Origin: Lojkania enalia
Taxonomy: Eukaryota > Ascomycota > Dothideomycetes > Pleosporales
Length of the DNA: 64,000 bases
Direction: 5' to 3'
Assembly: GCA_010094045.1 (NCBI GenBank)
Contig: ML986596.1
Coordinates: 339,276-403,275 of the forward strand
Of the stretch, positions 38,901 through 49,602 are shown piece after piece. The notes under the pieces are model-generated. The model made no database searches, had not been told where the DNA came from, and saw nothing but the letters and a program-made list of their open reading frames with translations. Within the stretch, counting starts at the first letter, position 1. Every line of letters begins with the position of its first letter. Made by a program: the position numbers and the translations under genes.

Positions 38901-41333
38901 TTACTCAGAATTAGCATCTACGAATCTTCCTCGGACAGATCTTCCCTTCCTGTTTAAACTTCTACAATTATCCGAACTGTGTCTTGTATTGCTGCTTATC
39001 GCAGGCTGGGAGTAGTATTGTGTTGGTGTTGGATGGGCACTTAGAGGGTAATTTTCCAGCTTTGGTGCTTCAGGAGTGCTTGTTCTGTCAGGGTAGAGAG
39101 GGCATGTGTGGATTGAATTCAAGTTTGTCTGTGGATATGGAAGCGATGTGCCATCAAAGTGGCTCGTTGGTGATGGATAGGAGAATTCGTGTTGATGGGA
39201 TTGGGCCGGTAATGGATAGAGGTTCGGATTATGCGACATGAATTGATATCCATACGCTAGAGAGCCTTCGGTGTAGGAAGGATATGCGCTTTGCGGTTGA
39301 TAGGGAGCTGGATTAGGATATCCCGTGTTATACGGTGAGTATGAGCCGTTGGCTGACGTTGTAGATTGGTATGGGTCTGGTGGAAATGGTGAGGTTGAAT
39401 TGTTGCTACTCCAGGAACGGATATGTATATGGCTGTTTCCTATTAATGCAGGGGGTAAGTTAGTGTCGGGTGGTTGCATGTTGATATATTTGGCCATACC
39501 AGGAGAGGCTATTTCGTGGACAGAAGCCGTGGTGGGAAGTTCTACAGGGGGCGTTGTTGATGAAATTTTTTCCTCCTCTTTGATAGCTTTTTTACGATGA
39601 TGCAGACAGAAAAGAATTAAGCAGGGGATAGCGATGAGGCTTACCAAACCTCCTACTATTCCCCCTGCGATCGCGCCGACATTTTTGTCGGAGTCTTTGG
39701 GGTTCGTGAGCGATGAGGTTGGAGTAGGGATCGTACGCGTTGCAGCGCGTGTAGAGAAGGTTGGAACGCGAGTGAAGTATACAGCTAAGTCAGGATTGTC
39801 CCACTTAGATGGCTCTGTGGCTGTCGCACCCCCAGTGGGTCTAGAAAATAGTTAGATGTCTTTGAATGCCCAGGAATACTTCCGAGTCAGCACTGCTTAC
39901 CCTCCTCCAACCACGGAGATGACAGGGGAAGGTACGAAGTATGCCGAAATTTCGGGGTTATACTTGTCCCAGAGCGACCGAGCTGCACCGTTGTATCCAA
40001 GGTTCATGTTATGCTGACCCCAGCTGTTTGGCGAATCGCATTGATCGGAAGTGGTAAACCACCCGCCAATGATGAGCATCTGGTCTCTTTGAATTACGTT
40101 TGCAGAGCAGCCCCCATGCGGAAATTCCGCAGCTGTATCACCTATGGGCCATGCCCTTATCCACGTGAAGGAGGGCATGGATAAGATGTACGCATCGTCG
40201 AATCCAGTGGCATTGTCGACCCCAAACCCACCATACAGGTAGCTATCGACGCAAGTTAGAGTCAACGAAGGCGTTCAGAGAATAAGCTTACTCACATATT
40301 ATAGGATGAATAATCGTCGGCCCAAGTAGCACCGGCGCAGAATTGACGGCGCGCGGCGGGAACATCTCCCTGGGCTCCTTGGGTATACCACTTGGAGGAG
40401 GATATGTCGAAGATGTGGATAGTCTGTGTTCCTATCAATAAGTTCGGGGTTGCAGATTTGTTGGCCAGTAGCTTACGCTCATATTGGCCTGCATCACGAA
40501 GTGTTAGAATCCCTGAATCCGAGAGGGAGTGACGCAAACGTACCCCAACGGAGCTCCCATTCCCATGTTGATCTTCAATCCCGCCAAAGTACGCGAGAAG
40601 TCCTCCGTCTGACGCTGGTAAGTATACCATAGACCCCTCTGCTCTTCCCACATTATCCGGCCCAGTGTTGTTATTCAACGTTCCGGCGCTGAAGTCATAC
40701 ATAATCAAGTTATTTGTCGCCACAGGAGGACCACTCCAGCTAGGAGATGTTTGGTTGTTCAGCCATCCTCCATAGTAAAATCCAAATCCCAGCTCGGGAA
40801 TCTGTGTTCCAGCTCCATAAGATGCGCGTTGTATCGAGTCGACGTTAGTCGTATAATCAGTCTCGTTCCACTGGTTGAGGATAGCGTCGTAGGTCCAAAA
40901 GCTGAACTCTGTAGGGCGGTCCTGAAACTCGCCACCATAGAGATAAAAGCACTTGTTGATCTCGTCTGCCCATAATATTCCCCCAGACACACTCGGTACC
41001 GTGCTATTCTTCGTTAGGTTTGCATATTGATAAGGCATGCCAGTATCTTGCGTCGACGAATTAAGGTCGCTGTAGAGAAGCCATGTGTCTATCAAAGATA
41101 TATTAGCACGGTATTTGGAGCTAAGGCGTCATGGGCTTACTGGTGTAGTTGAGCGGATTTGTGGATAGTGGATTCCATGCCACAAGGCCACCATCGATAT
41201 ACAATTTCCCGTCGACCTGGGCGGTCTGATGACCCCAGCGTCTGCAAAAATCGTTCAAGGGATTTTTCGAGTCTTGGATTAACCCGGAAGCGAGATTAAG
41301 TACAGCGAGAAGATATAATCGTAGAAATGCCAT
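38901..41333 (-). CDS. Kelch-repeat type I membrane protein
   Basis: Six exons (41333-41141, 41088-40544, 40488-40477, 40423-40296, 40242-39901, 39840-38901) give 719 residues. A signal peptide (MAFLRLYLLAVLNLASGL) is followed by kelch-like beta-propeller blades: WGHQTAQVDGKLYIDGGL, CFYLYGGEF, YYGGW, LLAYFGGIE, then YLYGGFG and MLIIGGWF. N-glycosylation sites are numerous. One transmembrane helix (GAIAGGIVGGLVSLIAIPCL then ILFCLHH) follows, with a basic HHRKK stop and a Pro/Tyr/Ser-rich cytoplasmic tail of about 230 residues. Such proteins occur widely in filamentous fungi as surface proteins of unknown ligand; a wall-sensor-like role is inference. The third exon is only 12 bases (four codons, ANMS), needed to keep frame and restore the blade motif. 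Confidence 0.85.
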
Positions 41334-41627
41334 GACTGAGAGGCATATCTACCTAGACAATGCTATGCGTAAGCCACCGAAAGTGTTGCACACCGTTCAA
41401 CACAAAAAAGAAGAGCAATGATGTGAAGGGACGTAAAACTACTAAATCAATAAGCTGCGGGACAAGCACTATTATGAAAGGGCTGAGAGTTGCTCCACCA
41501 GGGCTTCAAGCTGATCTGACGCTCTAACTCCACCCATTCCGTAGGCCCGCCGCCTATTCTCGCAGGTGCTAACCGTTGCGCAACGACATGCCGCCATCTA
41601 GGATGATAATCTTAGGCTGCATGCTGG

Positions 41628-41668
41628 CTATGAGACGGCTGTGCCAATCAGTTGAGCTAGCGAGGGTC
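41628..41668 (-). other. tRNA-like 5' half (Met CAT-like), probably a relic
   Basis: The minus strand reads CCTCGCTAGCTCAACTG then ATTGGCACAGCCGTCTCATAG. This has a good box A (TAGCTCAACTG) and a CTCATAG anticodon loop with CAT. No box B (GGTTCGAATCC) follows at a sensible distance, so a working tRNA gene is unlikely. Confidence 0.3.
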
Positions 41669-43653
41669 CCCAATTCAGGTCCACCAGGCCATCAGTCAAG
41701 TGGATACAGAATCCCGGGTCAGAGGGCCAAGTTTGCTGGAACAAGCAGGGATCTGTAAGTTTGGTCCCGACAGTCCAGAGCGCTGTTGTCTTCTAAACAA
41801 GCGTTGACTAGGAATCAGAACTAGCGAAAGGAGGGTTTAAAGGTTGCGCCGGCATTACGTTGTCAGCAAAAAGCGAACCGTGGATGTCAATTTGATGGGA
41901 GGACGCTCGCAGCAGCTAACATCATGTACTTCTTCGACTGCTCTGAGTCGATGGACAAACGCGGATATTGCGGGAACGATCGAAAGCTCAATAGGTTCAA
42001 ATGGACAGTTCGTGGCAGAGCATGTTTGGAAAATTCGTGGTGGGGCGCCGTGGAGTTCAGGCCCGTCCAATAAAATAGGTTTGACGCCATGTACTCTTCC
42101 AGCCTGATTCCTTGGGATGCTTGCCTTACCTACATCGACGTTTCTTATCTCGATCCGTAGAGCCAAGGTAATGCATCTACCCCTATTGTTGCTGAGTTTT
42201 CACGGTTAGGCTCAACATGATTCTCGAATCACCAAAGGCGCTTAGTGAACCACTTGAGCTAGAAATCTCGTGGACTGCAGGTATTGTGGAAGGCAACCTG
42301 GCAGTGGGATAGACCTAGTGCCTTAATTCCTTATGACGCTATTTAGGCTCTCTGGAAGCCAACTATGGGGCAACGTTTCCGTAGAATCTTCCTAGATCCG
42401 ATTCGCGATCGGAGTCGTAACCGAGTGGATGAAGTTGTTTACCACCACAACGATTACAGCTTAGGCGCCTAGTGCACCTTTTGCAAGGGCCGCAACTTTT
42501 ACACACGAAAACAGTCGATTCAGATCTGTTCGTCTTACGGCCTACGCCACGAGCATGTGCGTTCGGAAGATGGCTAGTATTAGCAATTCCCCTGGGACGC
42601 CTGAATGGAGATTAAAGAGTTCCACGGATCCGAATTGGAGAGGTCCTAATCGCTCTCCATATATTGATAATAAGGGAAAAGCGCCAATTCTGAGTGAAGA
42701 GATACTGTTCCGCGAGGATAAATTCTGAATGAGGTCTACGGTAACCCTTGCGGTCCGACCATAGCCTACCCTTAGAATGTAGGCCTAAAGCGAACCTGAG
42801 GCTCTCAAACAAGCCCGAAAGCTAGCGGAACGAGCCCCAGGATTAGAATAGCCGTCATCGTTCTTGGTCTATCGGTTAAATGAACAGTCCATTAAGTGCA
42901 ACTGTGCAAGAGAAATGTTCAAGACCGGAATATGTATGTATGTTGTGAAGGACGAAGCACTTTCCCGCTCCGCAAGATTCTTTTTGTAGCCAAGGCGCTA
43001 GTCCCCATTCGGGATTACCCATCGAAGCTTGACCTCTTTTCGAAATAAGCGGACAATAAATATTTAGGCAGCTATGAGAGACCTTTCCAGAGATAACATA
43101 ATCGTAGAACAACATGTATTTAAGCTTGCCATCTATAAAATTCATGTATATTCTTGCTAGCTCCGAATCCGGTCGACCAATTCTAGGTTCCCGGCGACTA
43201 ATGATTCTAGCTAATCTAGGCGCTCTCTAGGCTTTCCGGACTGTACTTCCGCTACATTCTAACTGTAGACTCTAGGACGAGGGCATGGTAATCTGCTAAG
43301 ATGACAGTGGATGTAGGATCGTGGGCAGTCGCTCCTAAGGTGTTGTTGCTATGCCTACGGACTTCGAGGTGTTTTCTGTCATGTTCTTTCTTTACCATGG
43401 TATCGGCCTCGTTTATTCCCGCCATCTTCTCCAGGACTAGGTATCCCTTAGGCTATTATGGGCGTGCTCATTCGACAAGCCGTGTAACTCTTCATTAATT
43501 CGAGTCACAAGACTCCCCAACTCTTTCACCTCATCGTCATCGATTACACTGAGGAAACCGATTACCATTGCACCTTCCGGAAGGAATCTTTCGTCTGCTA
43601 GCCTGCCGTTTCCAGGCTACATGCGGCCTTGACAACGCCTGCCGAGATGCTCG

Positions 43654-43824
43654 CTATATATAAAGTTCGCTCCTCCCACTTTCTCTTTCCTGCCCCAACC
43701 AACTTTTCTCTCCCCAACTCTACACATGGCCCTTCGCGGCTCTGGTTACCTTTCTTTCTTGATCCTTCTTTCTAACCCTCAACGCTCCTGCCACTACGAA
43801 AAATTGTTTACAACTAGAGGATAG
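43654..43824 (+). other. TATA-like start followed by a short signal-peptide-like frame
   Basis: CTATATATAAAG (43654-43665) is followed by a C/T-rich stretch and an ATG at 43726. The frame reads MALRGSGYLSFLILLSN and stops after 32 codons. The arrangement looks like a true fungal gene start. A shift of frame after LILLS would continue as SLTLNAPATTKN. I see no continuation of a protein, so this is at most a gene remnant. Confidence 0.25.
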
Positions 43825-44037
43825 GATCTACTAGGCGCGTTTGCTAACAAAGCATCTCTGTTTAAGTTGTGCTATCAGATGGCGTAGATACACATTTTTG
43901 GGGGCGAGGACCTTGCAGATGTAAGTTATGAAGAACGAGCAGTTATTACCATCGAAAAAGGGAGATGATCTTCCCTCTTCAGATGTTGCGCGTGAACCGC
44001 ATTAGTCCGCGGCAGCAGACTGAGAAGAATCATGGGC

Positions 44038-44290
44038 TTGGCCGGAGTTCAGAGGACCTGGGGGAGCGGAGACCTTTTCTAAGATGAAAGAGTTTGAATT
44101 TAGACTGCTATGGCAGCAGATCTAAATGGAGAATAGGCGCATAGCGCTAGCTCAGATGGCCTATGAAAGCGGAGACCGCTTTCTAAGTGAAATAGGTGAC
44201 TGAATTTAGACTGCTGAAGTAGTAGGACTAGATAGAGAATGGAGGGTTCGGTTCCGGTTCAGATGGCCTGTGTGAGCGGAGATCATTACC
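44038..44290 (+). repeat. Imperfect tandem repeat, about 105-base unit
   Basis: Three successive copies of the word AGCGGAGA(C/T)C start at 44065, 44168 and 44275. Each is preceded by a version of GTTCAGATGGCCTGTGTG (TAGCTCAGATGGCCTATG in the second). ATTTAGACTGCT recurs in the first two units. The TAGCTCAGATGG element resembles a tRNA box A, so the unit may be tRNA-derived. Confidence 0.75.
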
Positions 44291-44624
44291 CAGGTGAGAG
44301 GAATATATACTGGGTAGTTGGCGGAATTAATTGCTGTTACTCTAGATGCAACATCCTTCAAGGGTACTTCGGGCTTTCACGAAAGTCCTTTTTACGCTCT
44401 AGTGGTGGCTGTTACTTGACCGACCGACCTATCCATCTTGTGAGTATATCTGCAGACTGTGCACCTGCAGCAGGGAAGTCCCTCTAAAATTTTTGGATAG
44501 CTAATCATACTATCATCTGATCGACGGATGCTTCCTCCTCTAGTAGATAGTCTTCCTTATACGAAGGTAGTGTCGTAAACATTTTTAGATTTGATATCAT
44601 TATGTTAGGCCAGTAAGTCATCCT

Positions 44625-45873
44625 TCAGCCAGCAGCCTCGCGATAGAAGCTAATTGCGTTGTTTCCACCAGCAAGCGCGAACATCTCGCTTCGGGTGGCT
44701 TTCGGCAACCACCTCGCCGCCCAGAGTGGTCTGTCGCCATGAGAGTGTGTCGCAACACAAGACCGGGTTTCGATACGCCATACTTTAGCCTTAGAATCGT
44801 GGGAGCTAGAACGAAGTTAGTAGATAACCCAATCGAACACTGTCCGCCAAATAACCTATAGGATTGGTGAGTGAACTTACCCAGACAGAAGGTACTCGCC
44901 AGTATCGCTCCAATCCAGGCTCAGAATCCAACCACCATGACCTGTGAGATTGGCGACTTGCTCCCCAGAATTAACATCATATAGGGCAATGATTCTAGCA
45001 TCACCCGCAGCTGCAAGGAGTTTGGACGCGGGGCTGAAAGCTACTGAGCGAACTGGGTGGACTAGTCCAGCAACAGAATGCGATAGCCGCCCCGTATCAT
45101 TATTGAAGATGTAGATGCTGCCGTTTTCATGGCCTGATGCAGTGAAACCACCGTCTGGGCTCTGTAGAACTGTTAGCATGCAACGAACAGGAACAGCTAA
45201 CAATGTTGGAAACGGGTCATATAGGCGGGAAGAAAGACATACCAGATCCACACAAAGTCCAAAGCTGCCTTTGGTCTCATACTCCCTGATCTTTGGCATG
45301 CCCTCACTCTTGCTTAATGACCAAACATTGACCTTGCCATTGATGCTCGAACTCGCAAGATAATTTCCATCAGCGCTGAGAGCAACTGCCCAGATATCAC
45401 CAGGCTTACTCTGGTCTATGAATCGTCAGCATTCCTCATTTGGAATTTTATCAAGTAACCAGCCCAGGTGATTCCCTTCCTTCATACCAAAGAAACCTTC
45501 AAGGCATACCTACCACTGATTTCCCCATCCTGACTCCAAAACCCGTCCTCGTTGACGCTCCATATCTTCACGGATCCTTCAAACCCTGCGCTCGCGGCAC
45601 GTTTTCCGTCTTTTGACGTCACCAAATGATGGATTCCGAGCTTATGTGTGCCTTCGAGCATTTGTGCGAGAGGAAAGTCTGCCTCGGTAGTAGAGTAGAT
45701 GCGAATAGAGCTCGAACCCGATGCAGAAAGGACTTGATTCTTAGTAGGCGCGAGAGCAAAGATATCAGAGGGATGCGCATCGTCAATCGTATGGAGAGTA
45801 AGGTATTGCTTCGACTGTTAAATCAATTAGCATACTTGCATCATAGCGCTTAAACAAAGGGACAACCGACCAT
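44625..45873 (-). CDS. SKI8: WD40 protein Ski8/Rec14 (Ski complex)
   Basis: Five exons (45873-45871, 45814-45514, 45415-45243, 45161-44881, 44805-44625) give 312 residues. WD repeats are visible: HTIDDAHPSDIFALAP, GTHKLGIHHLVTSKDGKRAA, PGDIWAVALSADGNYLASSS, GLVHPVRSVAFSPASKLLAAAGD, LTGHGGWILSLDWSDTGEYLLSG, then SHDSKAKVWRIETRSC. The MSKQYLTLHTIDDAH start, small size and pattern identify Ski8/WDR61. It holds the Ski2-Ski3 helicase complex that feeds mRNA to the exosome; its Rec14 role is in meiotic double-strand breaks. The first exon is just the ATG, followed by a 56-base intron with a GCTAAT branch site; the donor GTCGGT is unusual. The gene is divergent from guanylate kinase. Confidence 0.9.
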
Positions 45874-46175
45874 GGTGGGCGGTGGGCTCCAGCTAGTGCC
45901 TCGAAGTAGCAAAAAAAAAAAAGGAAGAGCGGTATGCAGCTATACGAACATTTCGTATAGGCCAATTTCTGGAAGGACAGTGAAGTAACTAGACTAACTA
46001 GCTATTCGAATTCGGAAACGCCCTTGCTTCGCTAGACAGACATCCCACCTTCTTACAACCCCCACTAAATGCAAACGATGCAAACAGGAAGTGAGCGCAT
46101 GCAACTTGCTACTTCACCGCCTACCGCCAGTCACACCGCTAAGCAATTAGTGCAACCAGTCACCCTCATGTCCTG
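45874..46175. other. Divergent promoter of SKI8 and GUK1
   Basis: 302 bases from the SKI8 ATG to the upstream ATG of guanylate kinase (536 to the internal ATG). It includes an A run (T on the coding strand of SKI8) at about 45911-45921. No site I can name with confidence. Confidence 0.5.
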
Positions 46176-47095
46176 ATGCCATTGCGACCGCCACAACCTC
46201 GAGCACGCCTCTATTTAAGCGGTTCCAGGCCGTGCGACACAGTACGCAGTGCAAACACCCATTTTCCATCTGCAAGGTGGCTGTCGCATCCCTCACGCTC
46301 CCTCCACGTTCACCACTCCTCCACCCGCCATATAACCTCCACTCGACGCCTCATTAACCGGGCCCTTCTCCCCGCCAAATCTCTCTTAAGCACGAAACCA
46401 GCGAATACAATGGCAAACGGAAGCATTGACACCGCGGCCCTGTCCGCTAACCGCCCCATCGTCATCTCAGGACCGTCGGGTGCCGGGAAGTCTACTATTT
46501 TGAAGCGTCTCTTTGATGAGTATCCCGATAAATTCGGCTTCAGTGTTTCGCATACGACCCGCGCACCACGGGTTGGCGAGCAGCATGGCCGCGAGTACTA
46601 TTTTGTCACGCGGGGGGAGTTTCAGGATTTGGTGGAGAAGAAGGGGTTTGTGGAGCATGCGCAGTTTGGTGGGAATTGCTACGGGACGAGTATTCGGGCC
46701 GTGGAGGAGATTGCGGAGAAGGGGCGGATTTGTATACTGGATATTGAAATGGAGGTACGCTCAAAGCTTCCATTTTCTGGTCTTAATTTTGTTTATTTGG
46801 GGTTTAGTGTGTGCTGATTGTGGTGTAGGGCGTTAAGCAGGTCGCGAATCATCCCACGTTCCCCCGCCCGCGGTTCCTCTTTCTTTCACCGCCGAGTCTG
46901 GAGGTTCTAGAGCAGCGACTTAGGTCTAGGGCTACGGATAAGGAGGATGCTATTTTAAAGCGTCTGAACCAGGCCAGAGTGGAGATGGAATTTGCGAGAA
47001 GTGGGGAGGCACCGCATGAAAAGATTGTGGTGAACGATGATTTGGAAAAGGCGTACCAGGAGGTCAAGGAGTTCATTGTTGGGCAGGAGCCTTGA
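46176..47095 (+). CDS. GUK1: Guanylate kinase with in-frame N-terminal extension
   Basis: Two exons (46176-46754, 46829-47095). From the first ATG the protein has 281 residues; from the internal ATG at 46410 (MANGSIDTAAL) it has 203, close to yeast Guk1 (187). The P-loop GPSGAGKST, the GMP-binding SHTTRAPRVGEQHGREYYFV, and the lid and C-terminal blocks (FLSPPSLEVLEQRLRSRATD, KIVVNDDLEKAYQE) are all present. It phosphorylates GMP to GDP. The 78-residue extension is rich in Arg, Ser and His with a single acidic residue, ending near LLSTKPANT, which looks like a mitochondrial presequence. The choice of start is therefore open: cytosolic, mitochondrial, or both through two starts. Confidence 0.93.
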
Positions 47096-48385
47096 CCCTC
47101 AATAATCATGTGTCGATGAGAACAGAGGCGATGCGATGGTTCTGGCAATGACATTCATGGCTAATGGACCGATATTTTGAATTTTCAAGTCTTAGAGCAG
47201 ATGATACCACAGCGCATAGATTTTAGACAGAAATCATGCATTCACATGCATTTGAGAGAAAGCATGTTCAATTTGAAAGTTTCAATAAATATCTAAAGTC
47301 ATCTTCGTTCATCAGATACCGTCGTAGGCAAATTTATAACAGCAGCGACCGCCCTGCCACGTAGGGCTCAGGCGGGCTCAGTGCTTGACTCTATTTGCTT
47401 CTTCATCACCTGAACAGTTGATGACCCCCAGAATCTCACAATTTAAATCTGGCTTGTTCGACCAAGCACGGAGTAGCCTATCGCCCAACTACAGCCACGG
47501 TGGACCACAGCCGGAGGACAGCTAACCTCAGATCCTGAAACTGAACGATGGTTCCTCGCCTCAAGAATAAGCCCCATTGTGTTATCCCTCCAATCCTTCT
47601 CATATGCCTGAGACGGCGGAGAGTAATCGCGTAACTACGTGTTGGACGAAAAAACCCTCAGCCCACAATCACATCCCGACCATGTACGCACCTCCTCCGC
47701 CTCGACGCTAATCCTCCAACACACAAACGCAGGAAACCAACGGACTCATATCATCGTCCAGATGCCAGCCCCTTTGCAGGTTGTTGAAGGAGGCCGATGA
47801 GGAGTGCAGGCGGTACGGTCCATGGTGGCAGCGATGTTCTGATGGCGTGGGTGAGGCCGCAATGCTTTTATGGCGGCGCGCTTGATGCGAGTGCGGTTCT
47901 TCGAACCGAAGTCCGGGGACTTTCCTCAAAGCATGGAGAGAGATGCCCGAGGGCACTCTGTGTGTGAGCTTCGAATTGCGATTCTTCGAACGAGGAACTG
48001 GAGAGACGGGAAAAGTTGGAGGGTAGCAGCGTTTTTGGGCGTGTGCGGAACAATTATTTTTCCGTTGCCAAGACTACTAGGCTACAACAGGCAGAAAGCC
48101 GGCTAGGGCCTTGGTGATGCCTAGGTGAAGCTTTAGAACTTCTTTCAGGCGAAGCGCGCATAAAGAGTTATCGTAGGCGCTTTCACTCCGCTCTTTGTCC
48201 TGCACCCACATCCCAATTTCTACGACATCGTTTTACAATCGCTCGCCCACTGTCTTACAAACGACTTCGATTCAAACATAAACTTACTAGGACGAAGCTA
48301 GTTCCAACCCAACGTTGAATACCACAGAACATTGGTTTGGCCACCGAGAGCTTCTCCAACACTCGCCACCAGCACACTACCCACC
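47096..48385. other. Intergenic: GUK1 3' flank and RAE1 promoter
   Basis: 1.3 kb without a credible gene. The frames near 47.7-48.1 kb overlap on opposite strands and show no domain. The 200 bases before RAE1 are C/A-rich, as expected of a fungal 5' leader. Confidence 0.5.
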
Positions 48386-49602
48386 ATGTCTGGTCTCTTC
48401 GGCAGCGGCGCTACTGCTGCTACCTCTACCACCGGCGATACCAGCAAGGATGTTGAAATCAATCAGAACGAGCTTCCGAAAGACAGCATATCAGACCTCA
48501 TGTTCAACCCGGCCGCCGACTACCTCGCTGTATCTTCATGGGATCAACAAGTCTACATCTATGAGGTTGGCCAAAACGGTGCCCAAGGCAAATGGTACTA
48601 CAAGATGAACGGTCCTGTTCTGTGCGTTGCGTGGTCGAAGGTACGTCTCCCAGTTGCCAAACGACGCTTCGGTATACAGAATAGCTAACACGAATGCAGG
48701 ACGGCTCACGCTTATCATCCGGCGACACAACAGGCAACATTGCTATCATCGACTTCCGCAACAATCCCAATCCCGGCGTAATCGAGCAGCCAACAATGGC
48801 AAAAGCCCACGACGAAGCCGTCAAAACGATCCGCTGGTTCCAGACTGGCGGACAGGATTACCTAGCCACCGGATCCTGGGACAAGAAAGTCAAGTTCTGG
48901 GACTTGAAGAGTGCTAATCCCGTGGGCACTCTGGACTGCGGTGAGCGCGTCTACACAATGGACGTCAAGGATAACTTGATGGTTATTGGAACTGCGGAGC
49001 GACATATTCATATGGTGAATTTAAATGACCCAGGCAAGATTGCCAAGACGATTACAAGTCCGCTTAAGTGGCAGACGAGGGTTGTGAGCTGTTTTACTGA
49101 CGCCACGGGTTTTGCCGTGGGATCGATCGAGGGACGATGTGCCATCCAATACGCTGACGACAAGAATACTTCGTAAGCCATATCTAAACCTTTTTTACCA
49201 ACAATATCTTTGCAATATAACTAACTATTATCTTTCAGACTAAACTTCTCCTTCAAATGCCACCGCCAACAAGACCCCACCCAACGCGATGTCGCAAAAG
49301 TCTACTCTGTAAACGCAATCTCCTTCCACCCACAACACGGTACCTTCAGCACCGCTGGGAGCGACGGCACATTCCACTTCTGGGACAAAGACGCAAAGCA
49401 CCGTCTAAAAGGCTATCCGGAGGTCGGCGGCAGCATCACGGCCACGGGTTTCTCCCGCGACGGTAACATCTTCGCCTATGCCGTGTCCTACGACTGGAGT
49501 AAGGGGTATAGCGCGAATACACCGCAGTATCCGATCAAGCTAAAGTTGCACCCGATCCAGGGCGATGAGTGTAAGCCCAGGCCGGGCAGTAAAAAGAGGT
49601 AA
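48386..49602 (+). CDS. RAE1: mRNA export factor RAE1/Gle2
   Basis: Three exons (48386-48640, 48700-49172, 49239-49602) give 363 residues. The start MSGLFGSGATAATS is typical of fungal Rae1. A seven-blade WD40 propeller follows: DLMFNPAADYLAVSSWDQQV, GPVLCVAWSKDGSRLSSGD, HDEAVKTIRWFQTG, YLATGSWDKKVKFWDL, IHMVNLNDP, QTRVVSCFTDATGFAVGSIE, and near the end YSVNAISFHPQHGTFSTAGS with GTFHFWDKDAKHRLKGY. The C-terminus is basic (CKPRPGSKKR). RAE1 binds the GLEBS motif of the Nup98-type nucleoporin at nuclear pores and promotes poly(A) RNA export. It is the second nuclear transport gene in the window, after CRM1. Confidence 0.96.

Larger units (their letters stand above)
41334..44624. other. Gene-poor region with tRNA-like fragments
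   Basis: 3.3 kb with no protein-coding frame I can support. It holds fragments that look like tRNA D-arms/box A (minus strand 41668-41628 and 42265-42230; plus strand near 42420), a tandem repeat at 44038-44290, and a TATA-like start at 43654-43728 leading into a short frame. Several open frames of 60-100 codons show no domain. Confidence 0.5.

Noticed and set aside
41550..41670. Intact tRNA-Met gene on the minus strand
   Set aside because: Box A and a CAT loop are present, but no proper box B or matching acceptor stem follows; kept only as a relic.
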